Counted from the stretch's first letter, positions 7,662 to 15,001 are shown. The stretch is 15,001 nt of DNA from CAYJLC01 sp044426355 (GCA_044426355.1 JAWXUO010000047.1:1-15001), one strand, 5' to 3'. Translations and numbers: made by a program. The notes: generated from the sequence alone by a model not told the origin.

Positions 7662-9131
7662 TTATTTGATTTTATAAATTCTAATAGCATTTGTATCTAC
7701 AGATTGTCCAAAAGGCATACCAGTCGTTATAGTGATAGTATCGCCAACTTCGCAAAAACCTGAAGCTAACGCACATTTTCCTGCTTCAAGAGTAACTTCT
7801 TCGTCAGAAGAATTAGAAGCAGAACATAAAATAGGAGCAACACCCCAAGCCATAGAAAGCTGATGGTACGAACGTACTGAAGGAGTAGCACCAATTATAG
7901 GTGAATTTGGTCTATAAGCAGAAACAGCACGAGCTGTAAGTCCTGAACTTGTAAATGCAACGATAGCTTTCGAATTTAAAGCTTCTGTTGTAGTACAAGT
8001 AGCGTGTGCTATAGCACCTGTTACGTGGTTTTTATTAATAGAAGTAAGATTTGTAGTTGTTAAATCTTTATATTCTGAACGAGCAACACGACGAGAAGGG
8101 TAGTCTATATCAGATTCTGTGCATAATGCAATTTCAGACATAGTTTTAACAGCTTCTACAGGGTATTTACCATTTGCAGTTTCGCCAGATAGCATGATAC
8201 AGCTTGTACCATCATAAACAGCATTTGCAACGTCTGAAACTTCTGCACGAGTAGGACGAGGATTAAATTGCATGCTTTCTAACATTTGTGTTGCAGTAAT
8301 AACACGTTTGCCAGCAGAAATACATTTTTTGATAAGTGCTTTTTGTAATTTTGGAAGTAAAGAAAATTGTACTTCAACACCTAAATCACCACGAGCAACC
8401 ATCACGCCATCTGCTACTTCAAGGATAGAATCAATATTATCAATTCCTTCCATGTTTTCGATTTTTGCGATAATTTGAATATCATTACCATCATGAGCTT
8501 CTAGTATTGCTCTTAAATCTAGAACATCTTGTTTTGTTCTAACAAAAGATGCTGCAATATAATCAACTTTTTGCTCACAACCGAAAATAATATCAGCTGC
8601 ATCTTTTTCACTTACATATTTCATCGAAGTTTTAACCTCAGGGATATTAATAGATTTTCTATTAGATAATTTACCAGAGTTTAAAACAGTACAGATAATA
8701 TCTGAATTTTCTATTTTTTGAACTTCTAAAGCGATTAAACCATCGTCTATTAATATTTTAGTGCCAGGTTTAACATCATTAGGCATATTTTCATATGTTA
8801 CAGAAACTATTGTAGAATCACCAACTATATCACGTGTTGTAAGTGTAAAAGTTTGATTTTCTACAAGGTCTATTTTACCATCAACAAATGCATCATCTTT
8901 AAACGTTTTAATACGTATTTCTGGACCTTTGGTATCAAGCATTATGCCTATTGGCAAAGAAAGCTCATCACGAAGTGCACGAACTTCGTTAAAACGACGT
9001 AAATGTTCGCTGTGGTCTGCATGGCTAAAGTTGCAACGTGCAACGTTCATACCAGCTTCCATCATTGATTTTAATACGCCTGGTCCATCTGTGGCAGGCC
9101 CTAAAGTACATATTATTTTAGTTCTACGCAT
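7662..9131 (-). CDS. pyk: Pyruvate kinase
   Basis: 489-residue glycolytic enzyme, cytoplasmic, transferring phosphate from phosphoenolpyruvate to ADP. Seen: RRTKIICTLGPAT at the start, ARCNFSH (31-37), MLDTKGPEIR (64-73), the catalytic IIAKIENMEGI with Lys223 (220-230), MVARGDLGVE (244-253), ITATQMLESM (278-287), PRPTRAEVSDVANAV and MLSGETA (313-319), then a normal C-terminal regulatory domain. There is no extra PEP-utiliser-like C-terminal domain of the kind seen in Bacillus enzymes. The ATG at 9131 is chosen because AAGAGGT lies 7-8 bases upstream; an in-frame ATG six codons earlier lacks a ribosome site. Single-gene unit with its own promoter and two terminators; no pfkA beside it, unlike many Firmicutes. 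Confidence 0.97.
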   Translation of the reverse strand: MRRTKIICTLGPATDGPGVLKSMMEAGMNVARCNFSHADHSEHLRRFNEVRALRDELSLPIGIMLDTKGPEIRIKTFKDDAFVDGKIDLVENQTFTLTTRDIVGDSTIVSVTYENMPNDVKPGTKILIDDGLIALEVQKIENSDIICTVLNSGKLSNRKSINIPEVKTSMKYVSEKDAADIIFGCEQKVDYIAASFVRTKQDVLDLRAILEAHDGNDIQIIAKIENMEGIDNIDSILEVADGVMVARGDLGVEVQFSLLPKLQKALIKKCISAGKRVITATQMLESMQFNPRPTRAEVSDVANAVYDGTSCIMLSGETANGKYPVEAVKTMSEIALCTESDIDYPSRRVARSEYKDLTTTNLTSINKNHVTGAIAHATCTTTEALNSKAIVAFTSSGLTARAVSAYRPNSPIIGATPSVRSYHQLSMAWGVAPILCSASNSSDEEVTLEAGKCALASGFCEVGDTITITTGMPFGQSVDTNAIRIYKIK

Positions 9132-9161
9132 ATAATTTACCTCTTTCATCTTTCGTCTTTC

Positions 9162-9176
9162 ATACTATATTAGTAT
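9162..9176. promoter_or_regulatory. Palindrome over the pyk -10 and start site (candidate operator)
   Basis: ATACTA (9162-9167), TAT, TAGTAT (9171-9176): a perfect 6+3+6 inverted repeat. It overlaps the -10 hexamer and the predicted transcript start of pyk, where a repressor would block the promoter. It may also be chance in AT-rich DNA. Confidence 0.35.
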
Positions 9177-9200
9177 ATCACAGCATATATTTTTTTGCAA
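9172..9200 (-). promoter_or_regulatory. Sigma-A promoter for pyk
   Basis: Minus strand: TTGCAA (9200-9195), 17-base spacer, TATACT (9177-9172). Predicted start near 9165, about 34 bases before the ATG at 9131. Confidence 0.75.
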
Positions 9201-9358
9201 TATAAAAATTTTGACTATGTACGGTTTGAATATTTGTATGTTTTAAACAAAAAACATATTATAATATTACTTTTATTAACAAAAAATTCAAAAATATCTG
9301 AATTTGATGCTATTTGTTTAGACATTAAATAACGGTAAATGTTGCAGGATTTTTAAAA

Positions 9359-9387
9359 TTTACTAGACTATTTTTATATCTTATGCT
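9359..9387 (+). promoter_or_regulatory. Likely promoter for the nucleotidyltransferase operon
   Basis: TTTACT (9359-9364), 17-base spacer, TATGCT (9382-9387), with AGGAGG (9417-9422) 7 bases before the ATG at 9430. Between this and the pyk promoter (9201-9358) the DNA is AT-rich and I see no gene or clear structure. Confidence 0.55.
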
Positions 9388-9429
9388 AAAATAACGATAA
9401 TTAACAAACATTATTTAGGAGGAAAAAAC

Positions 9430-10329
9430 ATGCAAAAACCTGTATTAGTAGTAATGGCAGCAGGGCTTGGCTCGAGATATGGTGGGTTAAAACAAATAGA
9501 CCCTGTAGGTGAAAATGGAAAAATTATAATAGATTATTCGGTGTATGATGCACACAAAGCTGGATTTGAGGAAGTTATATTTATTATAAAAGAAGAAAAT
9601 CTTAGTGTTTTTGAAGAAACTGTTGGCAAACGTGCAAGAAACATTATGAATGTATCTTATGTTTACCAAAATACAGAAAAATATACGCAAGGAAAATGTG
9701 GTAGCCTTAGAGAAAAACCTTTAGGCACAGCTCATGCTGTTTTGTGTGCAAAAGACAATATAAAAGGTCCTTTTGTTGCGATAAACGCAGATGATTTTTA
9801 TGGTGCTAAAGCGTTTGAGTATGCTTATAAATTTTTAACTAAAGAGAAAGCTTTAGAAAAACTTGAGTTTGCTTTAGTTGGATATGAAATAGAAAATACG
9901 CTTACAGAAAATGGTTATGTTTCTCGTGGGGTATGCTCGGTAGATGAAAATTCCATGCTTACAGAAATTGTAGAAAGAACTAAAATTTGCGAAAAAGATG
10001 GTGAGATAGTTTATACAGAAGATGAAAAAACATTTGTAAATATTCCAAAAGGTACTGTAGTTTCTATGAATATGTGGGCTTTTTGTGATGGTTTTACGAA
10101 TATGCTAGAAAGCAAATTTTATGAATTTTTAGACACGACATATAAAAAAGACCCAGAAAAAGCAGAATGTTATCTTCCTTTGGTTGTAGGGGAGCTAAAT
10201 CTTGAAAAAAAAGCTACTGTAAAAGTTTTAAAAACTGGGGATAAATGGTATGGAATAACATATAAAGAAGACAAAGAACAAATTGTAGAAGCTATTGCAA
10301 AAATGACGGAAAGTGGACTTTATGACTAA
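9430..10329 (+). CDS. Sugar-phosphate-type nucleotidyltransferase (NTP_transferase family)
   Basis: 299-residue cytoplasmic enzyme of the GT-A-like nucleotidyltransferase fold, expected to join a nucleoside triphosphate to a sugar phosphate or similar alcohol phosphate with release of pyrophosphate. Seen: the nucleotide-binding loop MAAGLGSRYGGLKQ (9-22), the GTAHA substrate loop (99-103), and the metal-binding NADD (119-122). The GSRYGGLKQIDPVGENGKII version of the loop is typical of a clostridial/Bacteroides subfamily usually annotated only as 'nucleotidyltransferase'. The base and sugar specificity cannot be read from sequence. Start ATG at 9430 behind AGGAGG. Its stop overlaps the start of a short-chain dehydrogenase by 8 bases (ATGACTAA), so the two are translationally coupled and probably act in one pathway, perhaps making a nucleotide-activated sugar or polyol. 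Confidence 0.85.
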   Translation: MQKPVLVVMAAGLGSRYGGLKQIDPVGENGKIIIDYSVYDAHKAGFEEVIFIIKEENLSVFEETVGKRARNIMNVSYVYQNTEKYTQGKCGSLREKPLGTAHAVLCAKDNIKGPFVAINADDFYGAKAFEYAYKFLTKEKALEKLEFALVGYEIENTLTENGYVSRGVCSVDENSMLTEIVERTKICEKDGEIVYTEDEKTFVNIPKGTVVSMNMWAFCDGFTNMLESKFYEFLDTTYKKDPEKAECYLPLVVGELNLEKKATVKVLKTGDKWYGITYKEDKEQIVEAIAKMTESGLYD

Positions 10330-11050
10330 TTCTAAAACAGTTGTAATTACAGGAGCAACACGTGGAATAGGTCGTGCGATAGCCGAAAAATTTGCAAAAA
10401 ACAACTATAATGTAGTAGGGATTTATGAAAATTCTGTAGAAAATGCAGAAAATATCGAAAAAAAATATCCTAATATAAAAATGTATCAGTGCGACGTTAC
10501 AAATTATAAAAAAGTTTTAAGTCTTGCTGAACAAATTGTTTTAGAATATAAAAAGATAGATGTTGTAGTGAATAATGCAGGGATTTCGAAATATCAAATG
10601 TTTTGCGACTATAACGAAGAAGATTACAATAAAGTTTTTGATGTAAACGTTAAGGGAACTTTTAATGTTACGAATGCGTTTTTAAAAAATATGACACAGC
10701 AAAAAAACGGAGCTATAATAAATATATCGTCTATGTGGGGTCAAGTAGGTGCGTCTATGGAGGTTTTATATTCTAGCTCAAAAGGTGCGATAATAGCTTT
10801 TACAAAAGCTTTAGCGAAAGAAATGGGTTTATCTGGAATACGTGTAAATTGCGTATCAGCTGGAGTTATAAAAACAGATATGCTTAAAGACTTTACAAAA
10901 GAAGACTTAGAAAATTTATGCGAGGAAACTCCGTTAAATTGCATAGGCAAACCAGAAGATATCGCAAACTCAGTGTATTTTTTAGCAAGCGAAGACGCAA
11001 GTTTTATAACAGGTCAAGTCGTATCTGTTAATGGTGGATTTGTGGTTTAA
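10322..11050 (+). CDS. Short-chain dehydrogenase/reductase (FabG-like)
   Basis: 242-residue classical SDR, NAD(P)-dependent. Seen: the dinucleotide-binding TGATRGIG (10-17), NNAG (84-87), and a complete catalytic tetrad Asn109, Ser137, Tyr150 and Lys154 (YSSSK). The C-terminal GKPEDIANSVYFLASEDASFITGQVVSVNGG is the standard SDR end. It resembles FabG (3-oxoacyl-ACP reductase), but there are no fatty-acid genes nearby, and the 8-base overlap with a nucleotidyltransferase argues for a sugar or polyol substrate. That pairing recalls TarI-TarJ only in general logic; TarJ is a different family. The ATG at 10322 is preferred over an in-frame GTG at 10313 because GGAAAG is well placed only for the ATG. 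There is no terminator before the phoU region, so read-through into phoU is possible. Confidence 0.88.
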   Translation: MTNSKTVVITGATRGIGRAIAEKFAKNNYNVVGIYENSVENAENIEKKYPNIKMYQCDVTNYKKVLSLAEQIVLEYKKIDVVVNNAGISKYQMFCDYNEEDYNKVFDVNVKGTFNVTNAFLKNMTQQKNGAIINISSMWGQVGASMEVLYSSSKGAIIAFTKALAKEMGLSGIRVNCVSAGVIKTDMLKDFTKEDLENLCEETPLNCIGKPEDIANSVYFLASEDASFITGQVVSVNGGFVV

Positions 11051-11058
11051 AAAATCAC

Positions 11059-11098
11059 TTAACATAGATTTAACAAAAGTTATAATCTAAATTTAACA
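11059..11098 (+). promoter_or_regulatory. TTAACA direct repeats resembling PhoP boxes
   Basis: Three exact TTAACA copies at 11059-11064, 11070-11075 and 11093-11098. The first two are 11 bases apart (5-base gap), the third 23 bases on, close to two more turns. In Bacillus subtilis PhoP binds TT(A/T/C)ACA-type repeats at 11-base spacing. They lie directly upstream of a TATAAT and of phoU-phoP-phoR, so autoregulation is likely. Confidence 0.6.
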
Positions 11099-11107
11099 AT
11101 TATAACA

Positions 11108-11113
11108 TATAAT
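11108..11113 (+). promoter_or_regulatory. -10 element of the phoU promoter
   Basis: Perfect TATAAT with no good -35 hexamer 17 bases upstream (ATCTAA). The third TTAACA ends 9 bases before it. This is the pattern expected of an activator-dependent promoter. Confidence 0.5.
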
Positions 11114-11145
11114 ATGCACAATAATAATATATAGAGGTGCGTATA

Positions 11146-11778
11146 ATGGAAAATAGATTAGACAAAGAACTTGATTTGTTGCATAAACACGTTGTAGAAT
11201 TTGGGGCACTTTGCGAACTTGCTGTAACTAATGCGAGCATTTCTCTTGCAAAAAACGACAAGCAAATGGCAGAAAGTGTTATAGAACTAGAACGAGAAAC
11301 TAATAAAAAAGAGCGAGAGATAGAAAATTTGTGCATGAAGATAATTTTAAAGCAACACCCAGTAGCAAAAGACCTTAGAAATTTATCTTCTACACTAAAA
11401 ATGATAACTGATATGGAAAGAATTGCAGACCAAGCACGTGATATTTCGGAAATTGTGTTATCAACACCTATACAATATAATGAGAAATTGCAAAATATGG
11501 CAGAGGCAACTATAAAAATGCTTACAGATAGCATTGACTGCTACGTTTCACAAAACCTTGAGGATTGTCACAGCGTAGTTTTGTTTGATAATGTTATTGA
11601 TGATTTTTATGAGCAAATGCAAGCAGATGTTGTAGATATGGTGTCTAAAGATGTGTCGAAAACACTAGAAGCTATGTATATTTTAATGATAGCGAAATAT
11701 TTTGAAAGAATAGCAGACCACTCTATGAATATTGCAGAGTGGGTTGTTTTTCACATAACAGGCTCACACGAGGAATAA
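11146..11778 (+). CDS. phoU: Phosphate signalling regulator PhoU
   Basis: 210-residue cytoplasmic protein that links the phosphate transporter Pst to the PhoR sensor and represses the Pho response when phosphate is plentiful. It has the two-fold repeat of three-helix bundles: the first half holds KDLRNLSSTLKMITDMERIADQARDI and the second holds AMYILMIAKYFERIADHSMNIAEWV. Both carry the acidic E-R-I-A-D metal-binding motif typical of PhoU. Length is normal. Start ATG at 11146 with GAGGTG at 11135-11139, preferred over an in-frame GTG at 11137 that overlaps the ribosome site. Next comes phoP, 12 bases after the stop. No pst genes are seen in this window, unlike the common arrangement with phoU at the end of the pst operon. 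Confidence 0.93.
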   Translation: MENRLDKELDLLHKHVVEFGALCELAVTNASISLAKNDKQMAESVIELERETNKKEREIENLCMKIILKQHPVAKDLRNLSSTLKMITDMERIADQARDISEIVLSTPIQYNEKLQNMAEATIKMLTDSIDCYVSQNLEDCHSVVLFDNVIDDFYEQMQADVVDMVSKDVSKTLEAMYILMIAKYFERIADHSMNIAEWVVFHITGSHEE

Positions 11779-11790
11779 AGGAGAAAATTT

Positions 11791-12459
11791 TTGATATATT
11801 GCGTAGAAGATGATAAAAATATACGAGAACTTATTTTATATACTTTAAAAAGTCTGGATTTTGAGTGCGAAGGGTTTGTAAATTCTGAAACTTTTTTTGA
11901 AAGAGTGAGAGAAAATTTACCAGACATTGTGTTGCTAGATGTTATGCTACAAGGGCAAGACGGTTTAGAAATACTAAAAAAACTTAAAACTGATACAAAA
12001 ACTAAAGATGTACCTGTAATTATGGTGTCGGCTAAAGGTAGCGAATTTGACAAAGTAACGGGGCTAGACTTTGGGGCAGATGACTATATCCCAAAACCTT
12101 TTGGAATGATGGAACTCGTATCTCGTATAAAAGCTGTTTTAAGACGAAGTAAAAGCGAAGATACCGACATAATAGAGTACAAAAACATAAAGGTAAATCG
12201 CAAAAAGCATGAAGTATATGCAGATGACACAGAAATCACGCTTTCTTTTAAGGAATACGAACTACTAAACTTGCTTTTAGAAAATAAAGGCATTGTTTTA
12301 ACTCGTGACCAAATACTAAACAGCATTTGGGGATATGACTATGACGGAGAAAACAGAACTGTAGATGTACATATTAGAACTTTAAGACAAAAACTAGGCG
12401 AAAATTTGAATATAGTACAGACTATTAGAAATGTAGGCTATAAAATTGGTGGAGAGTAA
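11791..12459 (+). CDS. phoP: Phosphate-type response regulator, OmpR/PhoB family
   Basis: 222-residue DNA-binding regulator. Receiver domain 1-115 with acidic pocket Glu6/Asp7/Asp8, phosphoacceptor Asp50 (PDIVLLDVM), Ser80 and Lys102. A winged-helix domain follows from about 130 to 222 (FKEYELLNLLLENKG...TVDVHIRTLRQKL...RNVGYKIGG). The start is a TTG at 11791, justified by AAAGGAG 7 bases upstream and by the receiver fold beginning at once (IYCVEDD). No ATG fits. A TTG start may lower translation. The gene sits between phoU and the sensor kinase, and its stop overlaps the kinase ATG by one base (TAATG). Assignment to phosphate control rests on phoU and the upstream TTAACA repeats. It may be called phoB elsewhere. 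Confidence 0.92.
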   Translation: MIYCVEDDKNIRELILYTLKSLDFECEGFVNSETFFERVRENLPDIVLLDVMLQGQDGLEILKKLKTDTKTKDVPVIMVSAKGSEFDKVTGLDFGADDYIPKPFGMMELVSRIKAVLRRSKSEDTDIIEYKNIKVNRKKHEVYADDTEITLSFKEYELLNLLLENKGIVLTRDQILNSIWGYDYDGENRTVDVHIRTLRQKLGENLNIVQTIRNVGYKIGGE

Positions 12460-14105
12460 TGAAAAAGAAGATTTTTATAAGTCTTGCAGGAACAACGATT
12501 TGTCTAATACTGTTTTTTAATATTTTTGTAGCGTATTTCATGTATGATAAAACTATAGAAAACGAAATAGATACATTAAAACTTGAGGCTATGCATGTAG
12601 CACAATCTATAAATAATTATAGCGGGAATGTGCATAATTATTTAATATACTTTCGTTCTATGAATAGAATAACTTTGCTAACGCACGACGGAGAAATCGT
12701 GTATGATTCTGATTTCTATTTTGAAGACATGGAAAATCATGCAGACCGAGTAGAAATTAACGATGCTTTGCTTTATGGTGAAGGTAGCGACACTAGATTT
12801 TCTAAAACTCTAGGCGAGCAGTATTTTTACTATGCAACTGTGGTTAATGATGACTATATATTAAGGGTTTCCTTTTCTAAATCAAGCATTTACGCTATGA
12901 TGCTTGACGCTATGCCGTGGTTTATGATAGTTAGTGTTTTAATTATTGGGGTTTCGATATTTTTAGCAAATGTCATATCAAAACGTATTGTAGAACCTAT
13001 AGACCCTAAAAACGAGGATTTGTATGATGAATTACTTCCGTTTGTTAATAAAATTAAGAGCCAACAAGCATATATAGATGAACAAAAGCAAGATTTAGAA
13101 CGTAGAATTGTAGAATTTAATGCTATTTCGAAAAATATTGCAGACGGTTTAATTCTTGTTGACACAAAAGAAAATATTTTATCTATCAATGAAAAAGCGA
13201 TAGAAGTTTTAGGAAATTCGAGTATAAACTATATAAACAAACCGTTTATTGATTTAACTAGGATTATAGAACTACAAAATTGCGTAAAAAAAGCGTTTAA
13301 AGGTAAAACAGTAGATGCGAATACACAAATTTTAAGCAAATATTACGAATTTAGGTTTTCTCCTGTTTTAGTAGAAAAAAATGTGCTAGGCGTTGTTGTT
13401 TTGATAGTAGATACTACAGCGAAAACTTTAGCAGACCAAATGCGTAGAGAATTTTCTGCGAATGTATCGCATGAATTACGAACGCCATTAACTTCGATTT
13501 ATGGCTATGCAGAGCTGATTAAAACAGGTATTGCACACGAAAATGATATTGTGCGTTTCGCAGAAAATATATGGAATGAAACATCGCATTTGATGGGTCT
13601 TATAGATGATATAATGAAATTATCTAAGCTTGATGAAAATAGTAGCGAATTTCAGTTTGTGCCTCGCAATATAAAAGATGTTGTTGAAAATATCGTTTCA
13701 AGGCTAGATGAAAAAGCTCGAAATTTAGACGTTAATATTAAGACAAGCCTTTATGATAACGAAATTTTGATAGTAGAAAATATAATCGCTGAAATTTTTT
13801 ATAATATTATTGATAATGCTATAAAATATAATAAAAAAGACGGAGAAATCGAAATTTCGATGAATGATACACAAAATTATGTAGAAATAATCGTAAAAGA
13901 TACTGGGATAGGCATACCTGAAAAATCGCTTGATAGAATTTTTGAAAGATTTTATAGGGCAGATACAAGTCACTCTAGCGAAATTGTCGGTACAGGACTT
14001 GGTTTATCTATCGTGAAACACGGAATGATGGTACATGATGGATTAATTGACGTTAAAAGTGCAGAAAATAAAGGTACTACGGTAAAAATATCTCTAAAAA
14101 AATAA
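12459..14105 (+). CDS. phoR: Sensor histidine kinase PhoR
   Basis: 548-residue membrane kinase, partner of the preceding regulator. Order: span 1 (about 5-27), external domain (about 30-150), span 2 (about 153-172), a short HAMP-like linker (ISKRIVEPI...YDELLPF, 173-195), a coiled coil, PAS domain (about 215-320), H box FSANVSHELRTPL with phosphorylated His338, N box (EIFYNIIDNAIKYN, with Asn449 and Asn453), G1 DTGIGIPE (481-488), F box FERFYRAD, and G2 GTGLGL (511-516). ATG at 12459 behind GGAGAG, overlapping the phoP stop by one base. Length and domain order match clostridial PhoR. In studied systems PhoR is held off by PhoU and Pst rather than by direct phosphate binding, so the external domain's ligand is unknown. 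It is followed by a hairpin. Confidence 0.93.
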   Translation: MKKKIFISLAGTTICLILFFNIFVAYFMYDKTIENEIDTLKLEAMHVAQSINNYSGNVHNYLIYFRSMNRITLLTHDGEIVYDSDFYFEDMENHADRVEINDALLYGEGSDTRFSKTLGEQYFYYATVVNDDYILRVSFSKSSIYAMMLDAMPWFMIVSVLIIGVSIFLANVISKRIVEPIDPKNEDLYDELLPFVNKIKSQQAYIDEQKQDLERRIVEFNAISKNIADGLILVDTKENILSINEKAIEVLGNSSINYINKPFIDLTRIIELQNCVKKAFKGKTVDANTQILSKYYEFRFSPVLVEKNVLGVVVLIVDTTAKTLADQMRREFSANVSHELRTPLTSIYGYAELIKTGIAHENDIVRFAENIWNETSHLMGLIDDIMKLSKLDENSSEFQFVPRNIKDVVENIVSRLDEKARNLDVNIKTSLYDNEILIVENIIAEIFYNIIDNAIKYNKKDGEIEISMNDTQNYVEIIVKDTGIGIPEKSLDRIFERFYRADTSHSSEIVGTGLGLSIVKHGMMVHDGLIDVKSAENKGTTVKISLKK

Positions 14106-14108
14106 AAG

Positions 14109-14144
14109 GCAAGACTACTTTGTCATGTGACTTAGTAATCTTGC
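14109..14144. terminator. Bidirectional hairpin between phoR and the S1 protein gene
   Basis: Long inverted repeat GCAAGACTACT...AGTAATCTTGC with an inner GTCA/TGAC stem and a few mismatches. The minus-strand side has a good U-rich tail (CTTTTATTTTTTT); the plus-strand tail (ATTTTGCTTT) is weaker. It lies between convergent genes and probably serves both. Confidence 0.65.
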
Positions 14145-14152
14145 ATTTTGCT

Positions 14153-15001
14153 TTAATAAAAATCTTTTGAAATAGTGCGACTAGAACAAGTTTTCGGAGA
14201 ATATGTAAAAGTTTTTAACCTGCCACTAGTTATAAAATAATTAAAAGATTTTCTACACGCTGTAGGAACTTTTTTAATAATATTTAGTTTTATCTTCATT
14301 TTCTCAGTGTTTATGGATTTAATATGCACAGAAACCACGTCTGAAACAGAAATATCATCTTTAATTTCGGCAAGTCCTGATAAATTTGGAAAAAGCTCGA
14401 TAAAAATACCATAATGCTCGACACTGCGAACAATTCCAGTCATTGTAGTGTCTGGTTGTATCATATCTACGTTTTCTTGCCATGTGCCAAGAAGTTCTTT
14501 GTGTGACAGAGTGATTTTTTCTTCAGTTTTTTCGATAACTACACCGAAAATTTCTTGACCAGTATCAAAACGGTCGCTTGGGTGGTTTATTCGTGATACA
14601 GAAATATTTTCGATGCCTATAAAAGAAATTATGCCACAACCTAAATCAACAAAAGCTCCAAAACTTTCTATATGCGTGATTTTTCCAGATACGACATCGC
14701 CGATTTTTAAGCGATTTATAAAATTTTCTCGGCACTCCATTTGTGCTTTTTTTCGGGATAGATAAACGGTGGGAATTTTTGTGCTTTGGTCTATTTTTAA
14801 AACTTTAAAGCACACTGGAAGCCCTACTTTTGATATTATTGCAATATCACGAACTTTTCCTTCTTCTATACCCTCGGCTACATCATTTCGAAGAATATAG
14901 GCGTTTACGTTTGGTATATCAATCTTTAAATTGTGCGTGTTATCGCATAAAAATGCAGTTGCTTCAAGAGTTATGTTCTCTTCGAGTGCGATTTTTAAAC
15001 C
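14153..15001 (-). CDS. Multi-S1-domain RNA-binding protein, 5' end outside window
   Basis: 282 residues are visible and the frame is open to base 15001, so the true start lies beyond the right edge. A GTG at 14815 is internal, since the upstream frame reads on as family-like sequence (TLEATAFLCDNTHNLKIDIP, GKVRDIAIISKVGLPVCFKV). Two clear S1 OB-folds follow: visible residues about 100-169 (GDVVSGKITHIESFGAFVDLG) and about 182-243 (TTMTGIVRSVEHYGIFIELF). A segment before them looks like a degenerate first domain. The last 39 residues are a basic, Ser/Tyr-rich tail (SFNYFITSGRLKTFTYSPKTC). It resembles S1-domain proteins of Clostridia often labelled ribosomal protein S1-like. It is not a full bacterial S1, and a role in RNA binding or translation is inferred. 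Terminated by the hairpin shared with phoR. Confidence 0.8.
   Translation of the reverse strand, partial: GLKIALEENITLEATAFLCDNTHNLKIDIPNVNAYILRNDVAEGIEEGKVRDIAIISKVGLPVCFKVLKIDQSTKIPTVYLSRKKAQMECRENFINRLKIGDVVSGKITHIESFGAFVDLGCGIISFIGIENISVSRINHPSDRFDTGQEIFGVVIEKTEEKITLSHKELLGTWQENVDMIQPDTTMTGIVRSVEHYGIFIELFPNLSGLAEIKDDISVSDVVSVHIKSINTEKMKIKLNIIKKVPTACRKSFNYFITSGRLKTFTYSPKTCSSRTISKDFY

Noticed and set aside
10313..10321. GTG start for the SDR, three codons upstream
   Set aside because: The purine-rich ribosome site would abut the GTG. The ATG at 10322 has proper spacing and gives the usual SDR N-terminus.
14153..14815. Complete 220-residue S1 protein starting at GTG 14815
   Set aside because: The same frame stays open upstream to the window edge and reads as homologous S1-family sequence, so the GTG is internal.

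Overview
The window is AT-rich DNA from a low-GC Gram-positive bacterium, most likely an anaerobic member of the Clostridia. Supporting signs are strong purine-rich ribosome sites (AGGAGG-like), near-consensus sigma-A promoters, short intergenic spaces closed by hairpin-plus-U-tract terminators, and typical Firmicutes genes: comFB, pncB, a YihY protein, pyk, phoU-phoP-phoR and a multi-S1-domain protein. I see no insertion sequence, phage gene, CRISPR array, tRNA or rRNA. Most of the window is ordinary chromosomal housekeeping DNA.

Layout. (1) 1-1503, minus strand: the ComFB gene, its promoter and terminator, then an MBOAT O-acyltransferase that runs off the left edge and carries a 29-bp TA dinucleotide repeat inside its reading frame. 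(2) 1647-2136, plus strand: two very small tandem paralogous genes for cysteine-rich single-span membrane proteins, followed by a cluster of DnaA-box-like 9-mers and a hairpin. (3) 2266-4935, minus strand: a two-gene operon, DEAD-box RNA helicase then YihY/BrkB membrane protein. (4) 5070-7566, plus strand: nicotinate phosphoribosyltransferase (pncB) and an AEC-family carrier 1 base apart. (5) 7578-9200, minus strand: pyruvate kinase with its own promoter and two tandem terminators. (6) 9359-11050, plus strand: a sugar-phosphate-type nucleotidyltransferase overlapping a short-chain dehydrogenase by 8 bases. (7) 11059-14105, plus strand: phoU-phoP-phoR, preceded by TTAACA direct repeats that resemble PhoP boxes. 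(8) 14109-15001, minus strand: the 3' part of an S1-domain RNA-binding protein.

How the genes work together. The phoU-phoP-phoR unit is a complete phosphate-sensing two-component module that probably controls itself. pncB and the AEC carrier look like a niacin salvage unit, with the carrier a candidate for vitamin uptake. The helicase and S1 protein belong to RNA metabolism, and pyk to glycolysis. ComFB beside an envelope or polysaccharide acyltransferase suggests, without proving, control by a cyclic dinucleotide.

The observations most worth following are the (TA)14 tract in the acyltransferase (a possible phase-variation switch), the twin cysteine-rich micro-proteins, the off-origin DnaA-box cluster, and the pncB-carrier pair.
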